34,844 nt of DNA from Candidatus Altarchaeum sp. GTDB lineage: Archaea; Altiarchaeota; Altiarchaeia; Altiarchaeales; Altiarchaeaceae. The stretch covers positions 1-34,844 of the forward strand of contig JAGTWP010000006.1 of assembly GCA_018260755.1 (NCBI GenBank). Direction: 5' to 3'. Position numbers and translations under genes: made by a program. Below the pieces are notes generated by a model that did not search any database, had not been told where the DNA came from, and saw nothing but the letters and a program-made list of their open reading frames with translations. Of this stretch, positions 8,564-16,290 are shown one piece after another (position 1 is the stretch's first letter; each line of letters begins with the position of its first letter).

Positions 8564-8956
8564 ATGGCAGCAAAAAAAGTTGTTAAGGCAGGGGATGTAA
8601 TGACAAAGAATGTTGTATATATAGATGGAAGTGCAACAGTTGGGGAAGCAGTGAAGACGATGCTTGAAAAAAAGGTTTCGGCATTGATAGTGAATTCAAG
8701 AAATGCAGATGATGCTTTCGGAATTGTGACAAGAAAGGATGTGGTAAACAAGATCGTTGCTCAGGGAAAAGACCCAAAGGAAGTGAAGGTGCATGAAATT
8801 ATGTCAAAGCCGTTGATTACCGTATCTCCGGGATTGAGTGTAAAATACTGTGCAAGATTGTTTGCAAAGACAGGAATCAGAAGAGCACCTGTATTTGACG
8901 GAAAGAAGATTGTAGGAGTATTAAGCAACTCCGACATATTCAAGACAGTTGCATAA
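8564..8956 (+). CDS. Two-CBS-domain protein, paralogue 2
   Basis: 130 aa, same length and layout as the preceding gene. The first 14 codons after ATG are almost identical and the CBS2 half is nearly the same (KPLITVSPGLSVKYCARLFAKTGIRRAPVFDGKKIVG). The main divergence is in the middle of CBS1 (EKKVSALIVNSRNADD versus NKKVYSLLVNTRNTDD) and at the C-terminus (VLSNSDIFKTVA). Divergence concentrated in CBS1 may mean the paralogues bind different ligands or heterodimerise; this is inference. Confidence 0.93.
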   Translation: MAAKKVVKAGDVMTKNVVYIDGSATVGEAVKTMLEKKVSALIVNSRNADDAFGIVTRKDVVNKIVAQGKDPKEVKVHEIMSKPLITVSPGLSVKYCARLFAKTGIRRAPVFDGKKIVGVLSNSDIFKTVA

Positions 8957-9002
8957 TAAAGTTACACAACAAACTTTGACAAGTGCAAATTAAATAACAG
9001 AA

Positions 9003-9032
9003 TATTTTTATTTTTTTATTTATTTTTTTTAT
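9003..9032 (+). terminator. T-rich run downstream of CBS genes
   Basis: A run of T tracts (atttttatttttttatttat then ttttttttattt) lies about 45 bp after the second CBS stop codon. Archaeal RNA polymerase terminates at such T-rich non-template stretches without needing a hairpin. It is only a candidate because A/T runs are common in this genome. Confidence 0.4.
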
Positions 9033-9075
9033 TTCAAAGAAATTTAGATATTTGCTTAATATTTGCTTAATCGCA

Positions 9076-9254
9076 AATTTTACTTAACGGAGATTCATTT
9101 ATTCTATTTATCTCTTCTTTCAATTTATGTGTGCTTATTATATTTCTTTCTTTTTCTTTTCTTTCTTCCATATTTCCAGTTTTGTCATTTTTCTTTTCAT
9201 ATTTATAAGGAACATTGGCAAGTCCTGCTGAAAGAGGGGATATATATTCACAGG
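9076..9254 (-). pseudogene. Decayed copy of the C-terminal tail of the 733-aa surface protein
   Basis: On the minus strand, the part after the small ORF 9255-9380 reads as ERKEKERNIISTHKLKEE…NESPLSKI. This aligns with the tail of the neighbouring 733-aa protein (GKRKEKKERNIISADELKEE…MDESPLSKIR). It is not in an open frame with a start, and an unrelated stretch of roughly 60 bp interrupts it just downstream of the 41-aa ORF. This region and that ORF together are remnants of a tandem paralogue. Confidence 0.7.
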
Positions 9255-9380
9255 TTACCTCTCTTGTTGGTTGTCCTGATTTAATTCATTTTTAAATTTT
9301 AGGTATTCAACATATTTATATCCTATGAATGCCACAATTAACAAAAATACAAGAACAAATATAATTAATATGTTAATCAT
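9255..9380 (-). CDS. 41-aa membrane ORF, remnant of 733-aa protein anchor
   Basis: Too short for the ORF track. It reads MINILIIFVLVFLLIVAFIG followed by YKYVEYLKFKNELNQDNQQER and stop. Its membrane helix and juxtamembrane segment parallel the end of the 733-aa protein (VIVVAVLIILFIAAFIIYKYVKYQRFIRKR). It is therefore most likely a leftover of a duplicated copy, although an intact small membrane peptide cannot be excluded. Confidence 0.5.
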   Translation of the reverse strand: MINILIIFVLVFLLIVAFIGYKYVEYLKFKNELNQDNQQER

Positions 9381-9401
9381 ATAAATATCGGAATAATCTA
9401 T

Positions 9402-9548
9402 CTAACAGTTTTCGCCGGGAAAAACGCCGCATTCCCCCGCAAATACTATAACCACAATAAAAATAAAAAGCAAACCTGCAATTAATGCAAAAATCCAGCA
9501 CATTCTTAAAACATCTGTTGTCCTTTTATATTTTATGTTACTCTGCAT
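9402..9548 (-). CDS. 48-aa single-span membrane ORF with Cys/Gly-rich tail
   Basis: Too short for the ORF track. It encodes MQSNIKYKRTTDVLRMCWIF, then a helix ALIAGLLFIFIVVIVFAG, then ECGVFPGENC and stop. A positive N-terminus plus one helix predicts a cytoplasmic N-terminus and a short outside tail with two cysteines. It lies 21 bp upstream of the 41-aa ORF on the same strand. The good start context and hydrophobic design favour a real gene, but without homologues this stays a hypothesis. Confidence 0.45.
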   Translation of the reverse strand: MQSNIKYKRTTDVLRMCWIFALIAGLLFIFIVVIVFAGECGVFPGENC

Positions 9549-9569
9549 TTTATGTATTTAAAATTTTAG

Positions 9570-9659
9570 AGTAACTATTCAGTCATTCAAAAATCACAGG
9601 TAAATTTTTTGACTTTTTTGAAATTTTCATCGGGAAGTTTACACCTATTGAATAGTTAC
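9570..9659. mobile_element. Short MITE-like element, copy 2 (90 bp)
   Basis: Bounded by the inverted repeat gtaactattca (left) and tgaatagttac (right). The left 50 bp (cagtcattcaaaaatcacag + gtaaattttttgac) are homologous to the truncated copy at 6718-6764 and to one end of the 34043-34289 element. The flanks attttaga and atttttga may be an imperfect target duplication. There is no coding capacity, so any movement would need a transposase supplied in trans. Confidence 0.6.
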
Positions 9660-9750
9660 ATTTTTGACATCATTTATAGTTATGTTGTTATAAAATATTT
9701 CCCTGATATTATTCAAAATAGTATTATTCAAAATAAACAAATTTTTGATA

Positions 9751-9793
9751 ATTTCAAAAACGAAGTTTTTGAAATATCCGAGCGTTAGCGAGG
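9751..9793 (+). repeat. Hairpin-plus-tail element 1
   Basis: A perfect 11-bp stem atttcaaaaac/gtttttgaaat with loop gaa is followed directly by atccgagcgttagcgagg. The tail matches the conserved tail of the other elements (CGAACGAAGTGAG-like) while the stem sequence is its own. Confidence 0.65.
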
Positions 9794-9808
9794 TTAAAAC
9801 TCCATTTC

Positions 9809-9913
9809 CAAGCGTTCACAAAAATCTTATGGATTTTTGAGGTACTCAAAAACGCTTGAAGCATTTTTGATATACCGAGAAAATACACGAACGGAAGTGA
9901 GTGAGTGTATTTC
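9809..9913 (+). repeat. Compound hairpin cluster with tail element 2
   Basis: Nested inverted repeats: caagcgtt (9809-9816) pairs with aacgcttg (9851-9858) and encloses caaaaatc-ttat-ggatttttg; another arm pair is tcaaaaa/tttttga (9846-9870). The conserved tail follows as tacacgaacggaagtgag with flanking aaatacac/gtgtattt arms. With element 1 and the MITE this fills most of the 450-bp gap 9549-9997, where I see no gene. Confidence 0.55.
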
Positions 9914-9997
9914 ACCAACAGCGTTTTAAACAGGTGCTTTTTTATATCATAGTTTTATAAAATAGTCATCGCTTTATTATTCTTTTCCCCTTGTTCT

Positions 9998-12199
9998 TTA
10001 TCTGATTTTACTAAGCGGCGATTCGTCCATTCCGCTCATATCCTTCTCTTCTTTCAATTCATCAGCGCTTATTATATTTCTTTCTTTCTTTTCCTTTCTT
10101 TTTCCTGTTTCTTCTGTTGGTTGTCCTGATTTAACTCTTTTTCTAATAAATCTTTGATATTTGACATACTTATAGATAATAAATGCCGCAATAAAGAGAA
10201 TTATAAGAACGGCAACAACAATTACAGAGTCAAGATTATAAATATCCTTAGAAATTGTGTAGGTTAAAAAATTTTCCTTTTCTATTATAAATACATAATT
10301 TCCCCATTCATCCGGTTTAAATTTTGCCTCCCCAGTTTCATTGGTAAGTAAGGTTAAATTTTTTTTGCCCGGAAACATAACATTAAATTTAGCATTCCTG
10401 AGAGGAAGATTATTTGCTTTTGAAAATATCTTTACAATAATCTCGCCTTCCTTATAGTCAATTGTCATATTCATTTCCGCCTGCATAACTATAAATGTCC
10501 CATTTGCTGTTAAATATCCTTCTTTACTGCATGCAACAAAATACTCTCCGACAGCAGGCATGAATTCAACAAAATTTCCAGATTTTTCCATTTTTTCGCT
10601 GCTGTTTTTGTTAATGATTTTGATATTGACCTCTGTTTTTGGCTCTGTTGTTGCATAAATCGTCTGAATTTCGCCATAAGTAAGCACATTTTTATCTATA
10701 TTTATCTTATTATTTCCGCTAACTACAATTTCCTTATTTATGGAAATAAAACCTTCCTTCTTTACGGATATATTGTTCATTAAATTTTTTATTTTGTAAT
10801 ATGTATCGGCTCTTTCGTTATTTACATAAATTTCAGCATTCAGAGTGGTATTCTTTGAATCCTTTATGCGAAATCTTATAGTATCCCCGACCTTTAAATT
10901 TTTCTCATCGGGCAAAATTTCAAGAAACATCTCATTAAGTGCAAAAATTTTCACAATATTTGTTTTATGTTCTGCATCGCCAACGCTTATTTCATACTCG
11001 CCGGACATTGTCGGAGTAAAGGAAAATTTACTATCCTTTGTTGCAGGCATAGTGATTGAGCCATCAGGGCATACTATTTTAACATCAAGTGAATCAACAT
11101 AAATCACATCATCTGCAAAAATTTTTCCTGTGATAACATTTCCAACACTTACATTTTTTTGAATGTCAATATAAAGTATGGGTTTATCAATTATCTCAAT
11201 GTCCTTTGAGTCAGTCCAATAGTCATCCCCGCGGGATGATCTAATTGTGTAATGTCCCGGCAAGGTAAAATTTAAAGGGAAAGCCAGTTCTTTTGACGAA
11301 TAAGAAAGTATATTGCTTTGTTGTGTATCTTTGTTAAAAATTTCAACATTAAAGAATTCCATAACTTTTTTTCCGCCCCACCCAGAGGTTATCGGAATTT
11401 CATCCATCTTTACAAATATCTCTACTTGAGCCGAAATTTTTGCATATTGCGGAAGGTGCATAATCTCTATTTTTCCTTTAACAGGAAATTTTATGGTTTT
11501 ATCACAGTAAAATTTACCGGAAATTTTGTCATGCTTTTTGATTGTAATTGTGTATTCGCCGACACCGTAATCCGAAGGGGAAAATTTGAATAAGCCATTC
11601 ATATCTGTATTGTCTCTTTTAACTTCTTCATCATCTTTAACAATAATAATTCCGGCATTTTTTACTATGTTTCCGTTTTCATCTTTAACTAATATCTCAA
11701 TTGTATCGCTAAACGACTTTTTTCCATCCGGAGAAATTCCAATGCCAAATGTCCCTCCTTGCATTATGATTTCTTCACTATAAGTTCTTTTTTGTCCGCC
11801 AACCCATACAAAAAATGTTAGATTATGCTTTTTGCAGTCGTACAACGAATTTTTTGTTTCAACGGAAAGCATAAAATTTACTGTTTTTGTTTCATTTTTC
11901 TCTAATTCGGATTTGTCGCTTAAAATTTCTCTTTCATCAAACAGAAGATTGTATGAGAATGCAACAACTTTGCTTTCATTATTTTTAAAGTCCGCAGACA
12001 GAGAAATATCTTTTGTCAGATTTAAATTTATATTTTCGACAACAACATCAGCAGATGCAGTCGCAGAAAATATACTAAATATAAATATACTAAATATAAA
12101 TATACTAAATATAAATATTAGTGTCAAGATTAATGTCAATGTTACAAAAGACCGTGGCAATAGATGTAAATTTAAATTTTCACTATATAAGGAGACCAT
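9998..12199 (-). CDS. Large membrane-anchored surface protein with beta-sandwich domains
   Basis: 733 aa. The signal peptide contains an unusual repetitive core (IFIFSIFIFSIFIFSIF) and ends at SATASA. It is followed by an extracellular region rich in CARDB/Ig-like and carboxypeptidase-regulatory-like strands (VKDENGNIVKNAGIIIVKDDEEV, NLPLRNAKFNVMFPGKKNLTLLTNETGEAKF). A C-terminal membrane helix (SVIVVAVLIILFIAAFIIY, about 665-683) and a charged cytoplasmic tail (KEKKERNIISADELKEEKD) complete it. There is no catalytic motif. It is probably an S-layer-associated or adhesin-type protein and is transcribed divergently from gar1-tfb. A decayed partial paralogue lies just downstream (9076-9380). 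Confidence 0.85.
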   Translation of the reverse strand: MVSLYSENLNLHLLPRSFVTLTLILTLIFIFSIFIFSIFIFSIFSATASADVVVENINLNLTKDISLSADFKNNESKVVAFSYNLLFDEREILSDKSELEKNETKTVNFMLSVETKNSLYDCKKHNLTFFVWVGGQKRTYSEEIIMQGGTFGIGISPDGKKSFSDTIEILVKDENGNIVKNAGIIIVKDDEEVKRDNTDMNGLFKFSPSDYGVGEYTITIKKHDKISGKFYCDKTIKFPVKGKIEIMHLPQYAKISAQVEIFVKMDEIPITSGWGGKKVMEFFNVEIFNKDTQQSNILSYSSKELAFPLNFTLPGHYTIRSSRGDDYWTDSKDIEIIDKPILYIDIQKNVSVGNVITGKIFADDVIYVDSLDVKIVCPDGSITMPATKDSKFSFTPTMSGEYEISVGDAEHKTNIVKIFALNEMFLEILPDEKNLKVGDTIRFRIKDSKNTTLNAEIYVNNERADTYYKIKNLMNNISVKKEGFISINKEIVVSGNNKINIDKNVLTYGEIQTIYATTEPKTEVNIKIINKNSSEKMEKSGNFVEFMPAVGEYFVACSKEGYLTANGTFIVMQAEMNMTIDYKEGEIIVKIFSKANNLPLRNAKFNVMFPGKKNLTLLTNETGEAKFKPDEWGNYVFIIEKENFLTYTISKDIYNLDSVIVVAVLIILFIAAFIIYKYVKYQRFIRKRVKSGQPTEETGKRKEKKERNIISADELKEEKDMSGMDESPLSKIR
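12072..12116. repeat. 15-bp tandem repeat inside signal peptide
   Basis: Three exact copies of atactaaatataaat, in frame on the minus strand, encode repeated IFIFS units of the signal-peptide hydrophobic core of the 733-aa protein. Slippage by one unit would add or remove five hydrophobic residues and keep the frame. Confidence 0.93.
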
Positions 12200-12203
12200 T
12201 TTT

Positions 12204-12267
12204 TAATAAAATAAGTATATTTAATAAAATAAGTATATTTAATAAAATAAGTATATTTAATAAAATA
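12204..12267. repeat. 18-bp tandem repeat upstream of the 733-aa gene
   Basis: Three exact copies of taataaaataagtatatt plus a partial fourth lie in the divergent promoter region between the 733-aa surface gene and gar1. It contains TATA-like stretches, so copy number could change promoter spacing. Confidence 0.92.
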
Positions 12268-12355
12268 AAATGTAAAATAAAATATAAATTTAGGGTTTAT
12301 AAATTTAGGAATGAAATCTTATATTAATAATGTTATAAATTTAAATTTATTCAAA

Positions 12356-12745
12356 ATGAAAGGAAAGATATTAAGCGTTGTGCAGAATTCTGTTGTAATA
12401 AAGACAGATATTACTGATTCCAAAGGATCAATGAACGAAATGAATTCAAAAGGGGGCCTATATACAGACGGATCTAAACTTAATCCGAATAAACTTCTGA
12501 ATTATGAAATTTTATACAACAACAAAAGTGTCGGAAAAATTTCCAACCTAATCGGAAGGGTAAGTGATTTCTTTCTTGTAGGAACTATACGGGATAAAGG
12601 TATTACTTCGGCTATGGCCGGAGAAGATGTTGAAATTTTGAAACAAAACAAGAACGGAAAAAAACAACAGAGGTGGTCTAATCAGCCATATAAAGAAAGG
12701 GATAAAAAGCAGACAGGATGGAAGAATCAAATAAGAAGAGGGTAA
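12356..12745 (+). CDS. gar1: Gar1-like H/ACA ribonucleoprotein subunit
   Basis: The track ORF starts at 12311, but the conserved part begins at the internal ATG 12356 (MKGKILSVVQNSVVIKTD), preceded by an A/T-only leader, giving 129 aa. The core NYEILYNNKSVGKISNLIGRVSDFFLVGTIRD matches the small beta-barrel of archaeal Gar1 (…d.r.kkvG.v.dvfGpv..Pyv.v…), which binds Cbf5 in rRNA pseudouridylation RNPs. The C-terminus is short, basic and Gln-rich (KKQQRW…KNQIRRG). Its 3' end overlaps the TFB gene by 28 bp, and a gar1-tfb pair is a recurring archaeal arrangement, which supports the call. Confidence 0.82.
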   Translation: MKGKILSVVQNSVVIKTDITDSKGSMNEMNSKGGLYTDGSKLNPNKLLNYEILYNNKSVGKISNLIGRVSDFFLVGTIRDKGITSAMAGEDVEILKQNKNGKKQQRWSNQPYKERDKKQTGWKNQIRRG

Positions 12746-13800
12746 AAAAATTAAAAGAAAGCGAATCAGATGCTCTTGGAGTAGAACAATTACGTGATAA
12801 ATCACTAAAAACAGACAAGCCTGCAACAGAAGAAAAAAAAGACAAAGAAAATTATGTATATAAGTATGTTTGTCCGAACTGTAAGTCATCATTAATTATT
12901 ACGGACAAAAAACACGGTGAAATAAGATGTGATAAATGCGGTATGATATTAGAAGAACAGATTATTTTATCTGAAAAAGAGTGGAGGACATTTGATGATG
13001 ATGTATCCGGGATTCAAAGAGCCAACGGTTCAACAAAGGACTCGTTATGGGATAAAGGACTTTCAACAAAGGTAGGAGTCGGACATACCGATGCTTACGG
13101 TGTGTATATACCTACACGAACAAAAATTAAACAGTCGCGCATAAGCAAACTCCAAAACAGGACTAAATTAGTAAATACAAAAGATAGAAATTTTGTTTTT
13201 GTATTATCAAAAGTTGACAGGGTTTTAAGTAATCTTAATGTCGGAAACAATATAGAATATATGAAAGACGAATGCGCGTATATTTACAAAAAGGCAATGG
13301 AAAAACATCTTACAAAAGGAAAAAATTATCAAGGTATGGCGGCAGCGGTGATATATGTGTTGTGCAAGGTACATAAAATTCCATTTCAGTTTATTGATAT
13401 ATGCAAAGCAGCGGATGTTACAAGACAATTAGCATGGAGGTATATAAAAAATATGCAACCCGTAATTGCAGAAATATCTTCTTACAAAGCAAATACCTTG
13501 CCAGAAGATAAAAGTCAAAATAATGTAAATAACGGTATAAGAAGTATTCCCGAAGATTATCTGGGCAAATTTGCAGACCGATGGAATCTTCCTCCGGATG
13601 TTGAAGCAAAAGCAGAGGAAATTTTAAAATTGGTTGCCAAAAAAGGTGTTTTGAGCGGAAGATCGCCGGCCGGATTTGCTGCGGCTGCACTTTATCTTGC
13701 CGCAAAAGAAAAAGATATGAAGGTTAAATTATCATTAATTAAAGAAGTAAAATATCTGACATTAAAAAGCAAGATAAAATTACTGGAAAATTTGGTATGA
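12718..13800 (+). CDS. tfb: Transcription initiation factor B
   Basis: 360 aa. Bridges TBP/BRE at the promoter to RNA polymerase. The N-terminal zinc ribbon has C52-x2-C55 (VCPNCKSS) and C71-x2-C74 (RCDKCGM). The B-reader/linker includes EWRTFDDD and the basic GSTKDSLWDKGLSTKVG region. Two cyclin repeats follow (about 155-250: GKNYQGMAAAVIYVLCKVHKIPFQ; about 265-358: LSGRSPAGFAAAALYLAAKEKDMKVKLSLIKEVKYLT). The extra 40 lysine/glutamate-rich residues before the zinc ribbon are longer than usual. Start ATG 12718 lies inside gar1, so translation is probably coupled. Confidence 0.96.
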   Translation: MEESNKKRVKKLKESESDALGVEQLRDKSLKTDKPATEEKKDKENYVYKYVCPNCKSSLIITDKKHGEIRCDKCGMILEEQIILSEKEWRTFDDDVSGIQRANGSTKDSLWDKGLSTKVGVGHTDAYGVYIPTRTKIKQSRISKLQNRTKLVNTKDRNFVFVLSKVDRVLSNLNVGNNIEYMKDECAYIYKKAMEKHLTKGKNYQGMAAAVIYVLCKVHKIPFQFIDICKAADVTRQLAWRYIKNMQPVIAEISSYKANTLPEDKSQNNVNNGIRSIPEDYLGKFADRWNLPPDVEAKAEEILKLVAKKGVLSGRSPAGFAAAALYLAAKEKDMKVKLSLIKEVKYLTLKSKIKLLENLV

Positions 13801-13855
13801 ATTTATATGAATTTAGAATAGTTTATTAGAATATTTTGTTTATTAGAATATTTTA

Positions 13856-14389
13856 TTAGAATATTTTAAAATTTTTCAACTCCTTTATTTTTTCAACAAT
13901 TTTCTCACTCAAATTTATTTTCTTTTCTATTTTAAATGGAAAATTAATCCTTCCGATGAACTCAACATAAGCATTACCTTTTATCATTATATCTACTTTC
14001 CCATTATTTTTAACTATTTCATCTGTAATATTTAACAACCGGTTTAAATTTTCATACTTTATATTTACTTCGCTTCTTGCTATTTTTGTTTCATTCGGGG
14101 GAATTATTAGTTGTTCATTAAGAGTTCCATTACCTATATAAATCCCATCCAAATAAATTTCATAGTCCGCTCCGTCAAGAGTGGCGGGAATTTTATTCGG
14201 ATTATATGCTTTTAAATTTAAATTCAAAGTAATTTGCTGCAAGTCAATGTTTTTTATTTCAACACTTTCAAAATCCATTTCAACATTTTTAAATGCCTCC
14301 TTTTCCTGAATTTGTGAAAATAGATAAAGTCCTGCGATTAGCAATATGACCAATATTGCAAATATTCCTGCAATTATTTTTGTTTTCAT
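13856..14389 (-). CDS. Membrane-anchored LEA14/WHy-domain protein
   Basis: 177 aa. N-terminal membrane helix (residues 5-25, IIAGIFAILVILLIAGLYLF) followed by one LEA type 2/WHy domain (about 35-155), recognisable from VEIKNIDLQQITLNLNLKAYNPNKIPATLDGADYEIYLDG and the later IPPNETKIARSEVNI. Such domains are immunoglobulin-like folds linked to desiccation or stress in other organisms; the archaeal role is unknown. Its first codons and upstream 70 bp are duplicated at 17606-17704, at the edge of the cargo insertion. The region 13805-13862 just downstream holds degenerate repeats of tttattagaatatt. Confidence 0.85.
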   Translation of the reverse strand: MKTKIIAGIFAILVILLIAGLYLFSQIQEKEAFKNVEMDFESVEIKNIDLQQITLNLNLKAYNPNKIPATLDGADYEIYLDGIYIGNGTLNEQLIIPPNETKIARSEVNIKYENLNRLLNITDEIVKNNGKVDIMIKGNAYVEFIGRINFPFKIEKKINLSEKIVEKIKELKNFKIF

Positions 14390-15152
14390 TTCGGATAAAT
14401 TTTGAATAAATTTTTAAATTTTACAGATAAATTTAATTAAATTTGATTTAAAATATCTCTACCATACAGGAATGAAAATTTCGTTGTAGCCCAAAAATCC
14501 AAGCCCTATTTCTCCGTCTTTAACACTTGGAAGCATAGGTGATATTCCGGGAATTTCAGAGTGCATAAATATTATTTCATAAGCATGTGTTGTCAATGCC
14601 CCGAGTATAAAAGCAGGTAATCCAAATATGCTTATCAATATGGACATAGGAAGTGTTGTCAAAATTTCCATCTGTGCGTGAGGAACGAGAATTAAATAGC
14701 CCTTGGCGGTTATTGTGAATATAAGAATAGAAAAAACAACAAAGAGCAGATAATGATTCGGAAATTTTCTTATGATTACAGAAAACAACAAAACAAAAAG
14801 TAATCCAACAATAAAAAGTTCAATTGTATGAAAATTTACAAAACAGGCAAATATTCCAAATAGCAAAAATATAGCAGATAAATTTTTTGCCCTGCCTTGT
14901 GAAGATAAATATAAAGCACCTATTCCTGACAACGATGCCACAATCGCAAAGTCAGCAATAAATTTCCATCCGGGCAGTTTGCTTATTTTCTCAATAAATT
15001 TAATTCCGTATTTCGTCCTTATCAGAAAGATTATTCCTAAATATCTTTGCTCGTTTTTTCTCATTAGCAATGCAGTCCCGACAAAAAATAATAGAAAAAA
15101 TGCAATAATACCGAACATCATGTAAAAGTCCATGGTTTTTAATTAACGAATA
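14362..15152. repeat. Left copy of the S2P-locus direct repeat (with 769-bp deletion)
   Basis: By eye, 14362-14460 (99 bp) is identical to 17606-17704, and 14461-15152 (692 bp) is identical to 18474-19165. The right-hand locus contains 769 extra bases (17705-18473) exactly at the 14460/14461 junction. The left repeat is thus the right repeat with one internal deletion. It starts inside the LEA14-like gene and ends in what are, at the right copy, the last codons of the flavin-reductase-like gene. Confidence 0.93.
14459..15133 (-). pseudogene. Truncated duplicate of the site-2 protease gene
   Basis: 224 codons identical to residues 1-224 of the full S2P gene at 17692-19146. The frame ends with VW-TAG, the stop being formed by the deletion junction. 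The copy stops twelve residues before the HEISH zinc motif, so it lacks both the active site and the NLMPLSPFDGG motif and cannot be a protease. If translated it would give a stub with several membrane helices, possibly able to compete with the full protein for partners; this is speculation. Confidence 0.92.
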
Positions 15153-15784
15153 GATTTTATTTTTTCTTTGTCTTCTTCAACATACTGCTGCATTGCAGTG
15201 TATTCTGTTGTTCCAAATCTTGAGTTTTTCAATAACAATATTAGTTCATCTTTAAAGTCAAGGGATTCTTTCCAGAATTTGTTAAACCATTGTTCTCTAT
15301 TATAATCAACATACATCTTTCCTTGCTGGACTGTGTTAAGCTCACCCTCTCTTGTTAATCCCGAAAGGGTAAAGTTTGATGAACCTACAACAACTAACTT
15401 ATCGAAAATGTAAGTTTTACCGTGTAAGAAATTCTTATCGAATATTCTTATTTCAACATTTGATTTCTCAAGGAACTTAATTAAATCTGATACATTATCT
15501 TTCTTAGTAGGTGTTAAGTCAAGACCTTCAACTTCTCTCTTTATTTCCTTCAACAATACTTTGCCAAGTGTTTGTTTATTATCATTTAGTTCTGGAGTTT
15601 TTCCAAGTAATAATCTGAACTTCTTAACTTTGCCCAGATTCTCTTTTACTAAAGCAAACCCTTCTACATTAAAGAAAGCAGTTGCAATATCAAGGTTTGA
15701 TGTTGGCTCTGACTTCAGCACTTTATTTAGGAATACTGAAAGCTTTACATTGCTGTTATCAATGATGTTTTCGTCAATTATCAT
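15143..15784 (-). pseudogene. Truncated PLD-type nuclease (N-terminal module of a larger helicase-like protein)
   Basis: 213 codons from ATG 15784, which overlaps the previous stop as ATGA; the track uses an upstream GTG. It opens with KLSVFLNKVLKSEPTSNLDIATAFFNVEGFALV and contains the HKD motif HGKTYIFD followed by GSSNFT, the phospholipase-D superfamily signature. This N-terminal pattern (…DIATAFFN.eGF..l…) is, from memory, typical of the PLD module in front of large SNF2-type helicases of defence loci, where the equivalent of FGTTEYTAMQQYVEEDK leads into the helicase. Here the frame ends six codons later and its last residues (IR) and stop come from the duplicated S2P/flavin-reductase block, so the gene was cut at the cargo border. 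Confidence 0.7.
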
Positions 15785-16290
15785 TTGAATTGCCACCTCT
15801 CGTTCTTGAACATATCAATCAAGTATATACAATCGATGCCATAATCTTGACATACCAAAGGTATTTTTACCTTCTTACCAACTAATGATTCTTCTGCAAC
15901 AACTATCCTTTTTCTTATTGTTTCAATTATGGTTGTTTGCTCATCTGTTTCCATTTCTACTGCAAGAGCAATAACAAAAGGGTCTGCAACAGGTGTTAAG
16001 CTCTCTGATTTCGCTAATTTTGGATATTTCTTCAATATTTCATTCACAATAACTATCTGTTTAATGTTTAGCTTTTTAAATAGTTTCTTTTGTTTCTTAG
16101 CCCACTCCTTGAGCTCATCATCCCCTCTTTCAATCTCCATGAGCACTTCTTCAGGGGATACTAACAATCCATCTTGGATAATCTTCTCTACTTTTGTCCA
16201 AACTCCCGGAAATACTCCCATTGGATACTTTCTATTCAACTCAATCAATGATGATGTATCAATAACATAATAGTTTACTTGAGCTGTCAT
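15781..16290 (-). CDS. DUF4411-type PIN-like protein (putative toxin)
   Basis: 169 aa. YYVIDTSSLIELNRKYPMGVFPGVWTKVEKII is the start typical of DUF4411, with the first acidic PIN residue in VIDTSS; later SPEEVLMEIERGDDELKEWAKKQKKLF, VADPFVIALAVEM and a C-terminal IPLVCQDYGIDCI complete a PIN-like layout. DUF4411 genes commonly sit next to XRE/ImmA-IrrE genes and are regarded as toxin candidates. That is exactly the case here: ATG overlaps the upstream stop by four bases (ATGA), and its own stop overlaps the next ATG the same way. RNase activity is inferred, not shown. Confidence 0.82.
   Translation of the reverse strand: MTAQVNYYVIDTSSLIELNRKYPMGVFPGVWTKVEKIIQDGLLVSPEEVLMEIERGDDELKEWAKKQKKLFKKLNIKQIVIVNEILKKYPKLAKSESLTPVADPFVIALAVEMETDEQTTIIETIRKRIVVAEESLVGKKVKIPLVCQDYGIDCIYLIDMFKNERWQFK

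Noticed and set aside
9063-9284. Plus-strand 73-aa ORF
   Set aside because: Antisense to the decayed tail of the surface-protein paralogue; Phe/Leu-rich from T tracts.
9751-9913. Retron or reverse-transcriptase-associated RNA
   Set aside because: Hairpins are present but no reverse transcriptase gene lies nearby, and the same units occur singly at unrelated sites.
12204-12267. Possible CRISPR array
   Set aside because: The copies are directly adjacent without spacers. The same holds for the repeats at 19766, 21771 and 34780, and no cas genes are present.
11832-12327. Plus-strand ORFs of 124 and 68 aa
   Set aside because: Antisense to the signal-peptide end of the 733-aa gene; the INILNINIL repeats arise from the 15-bp repeat.
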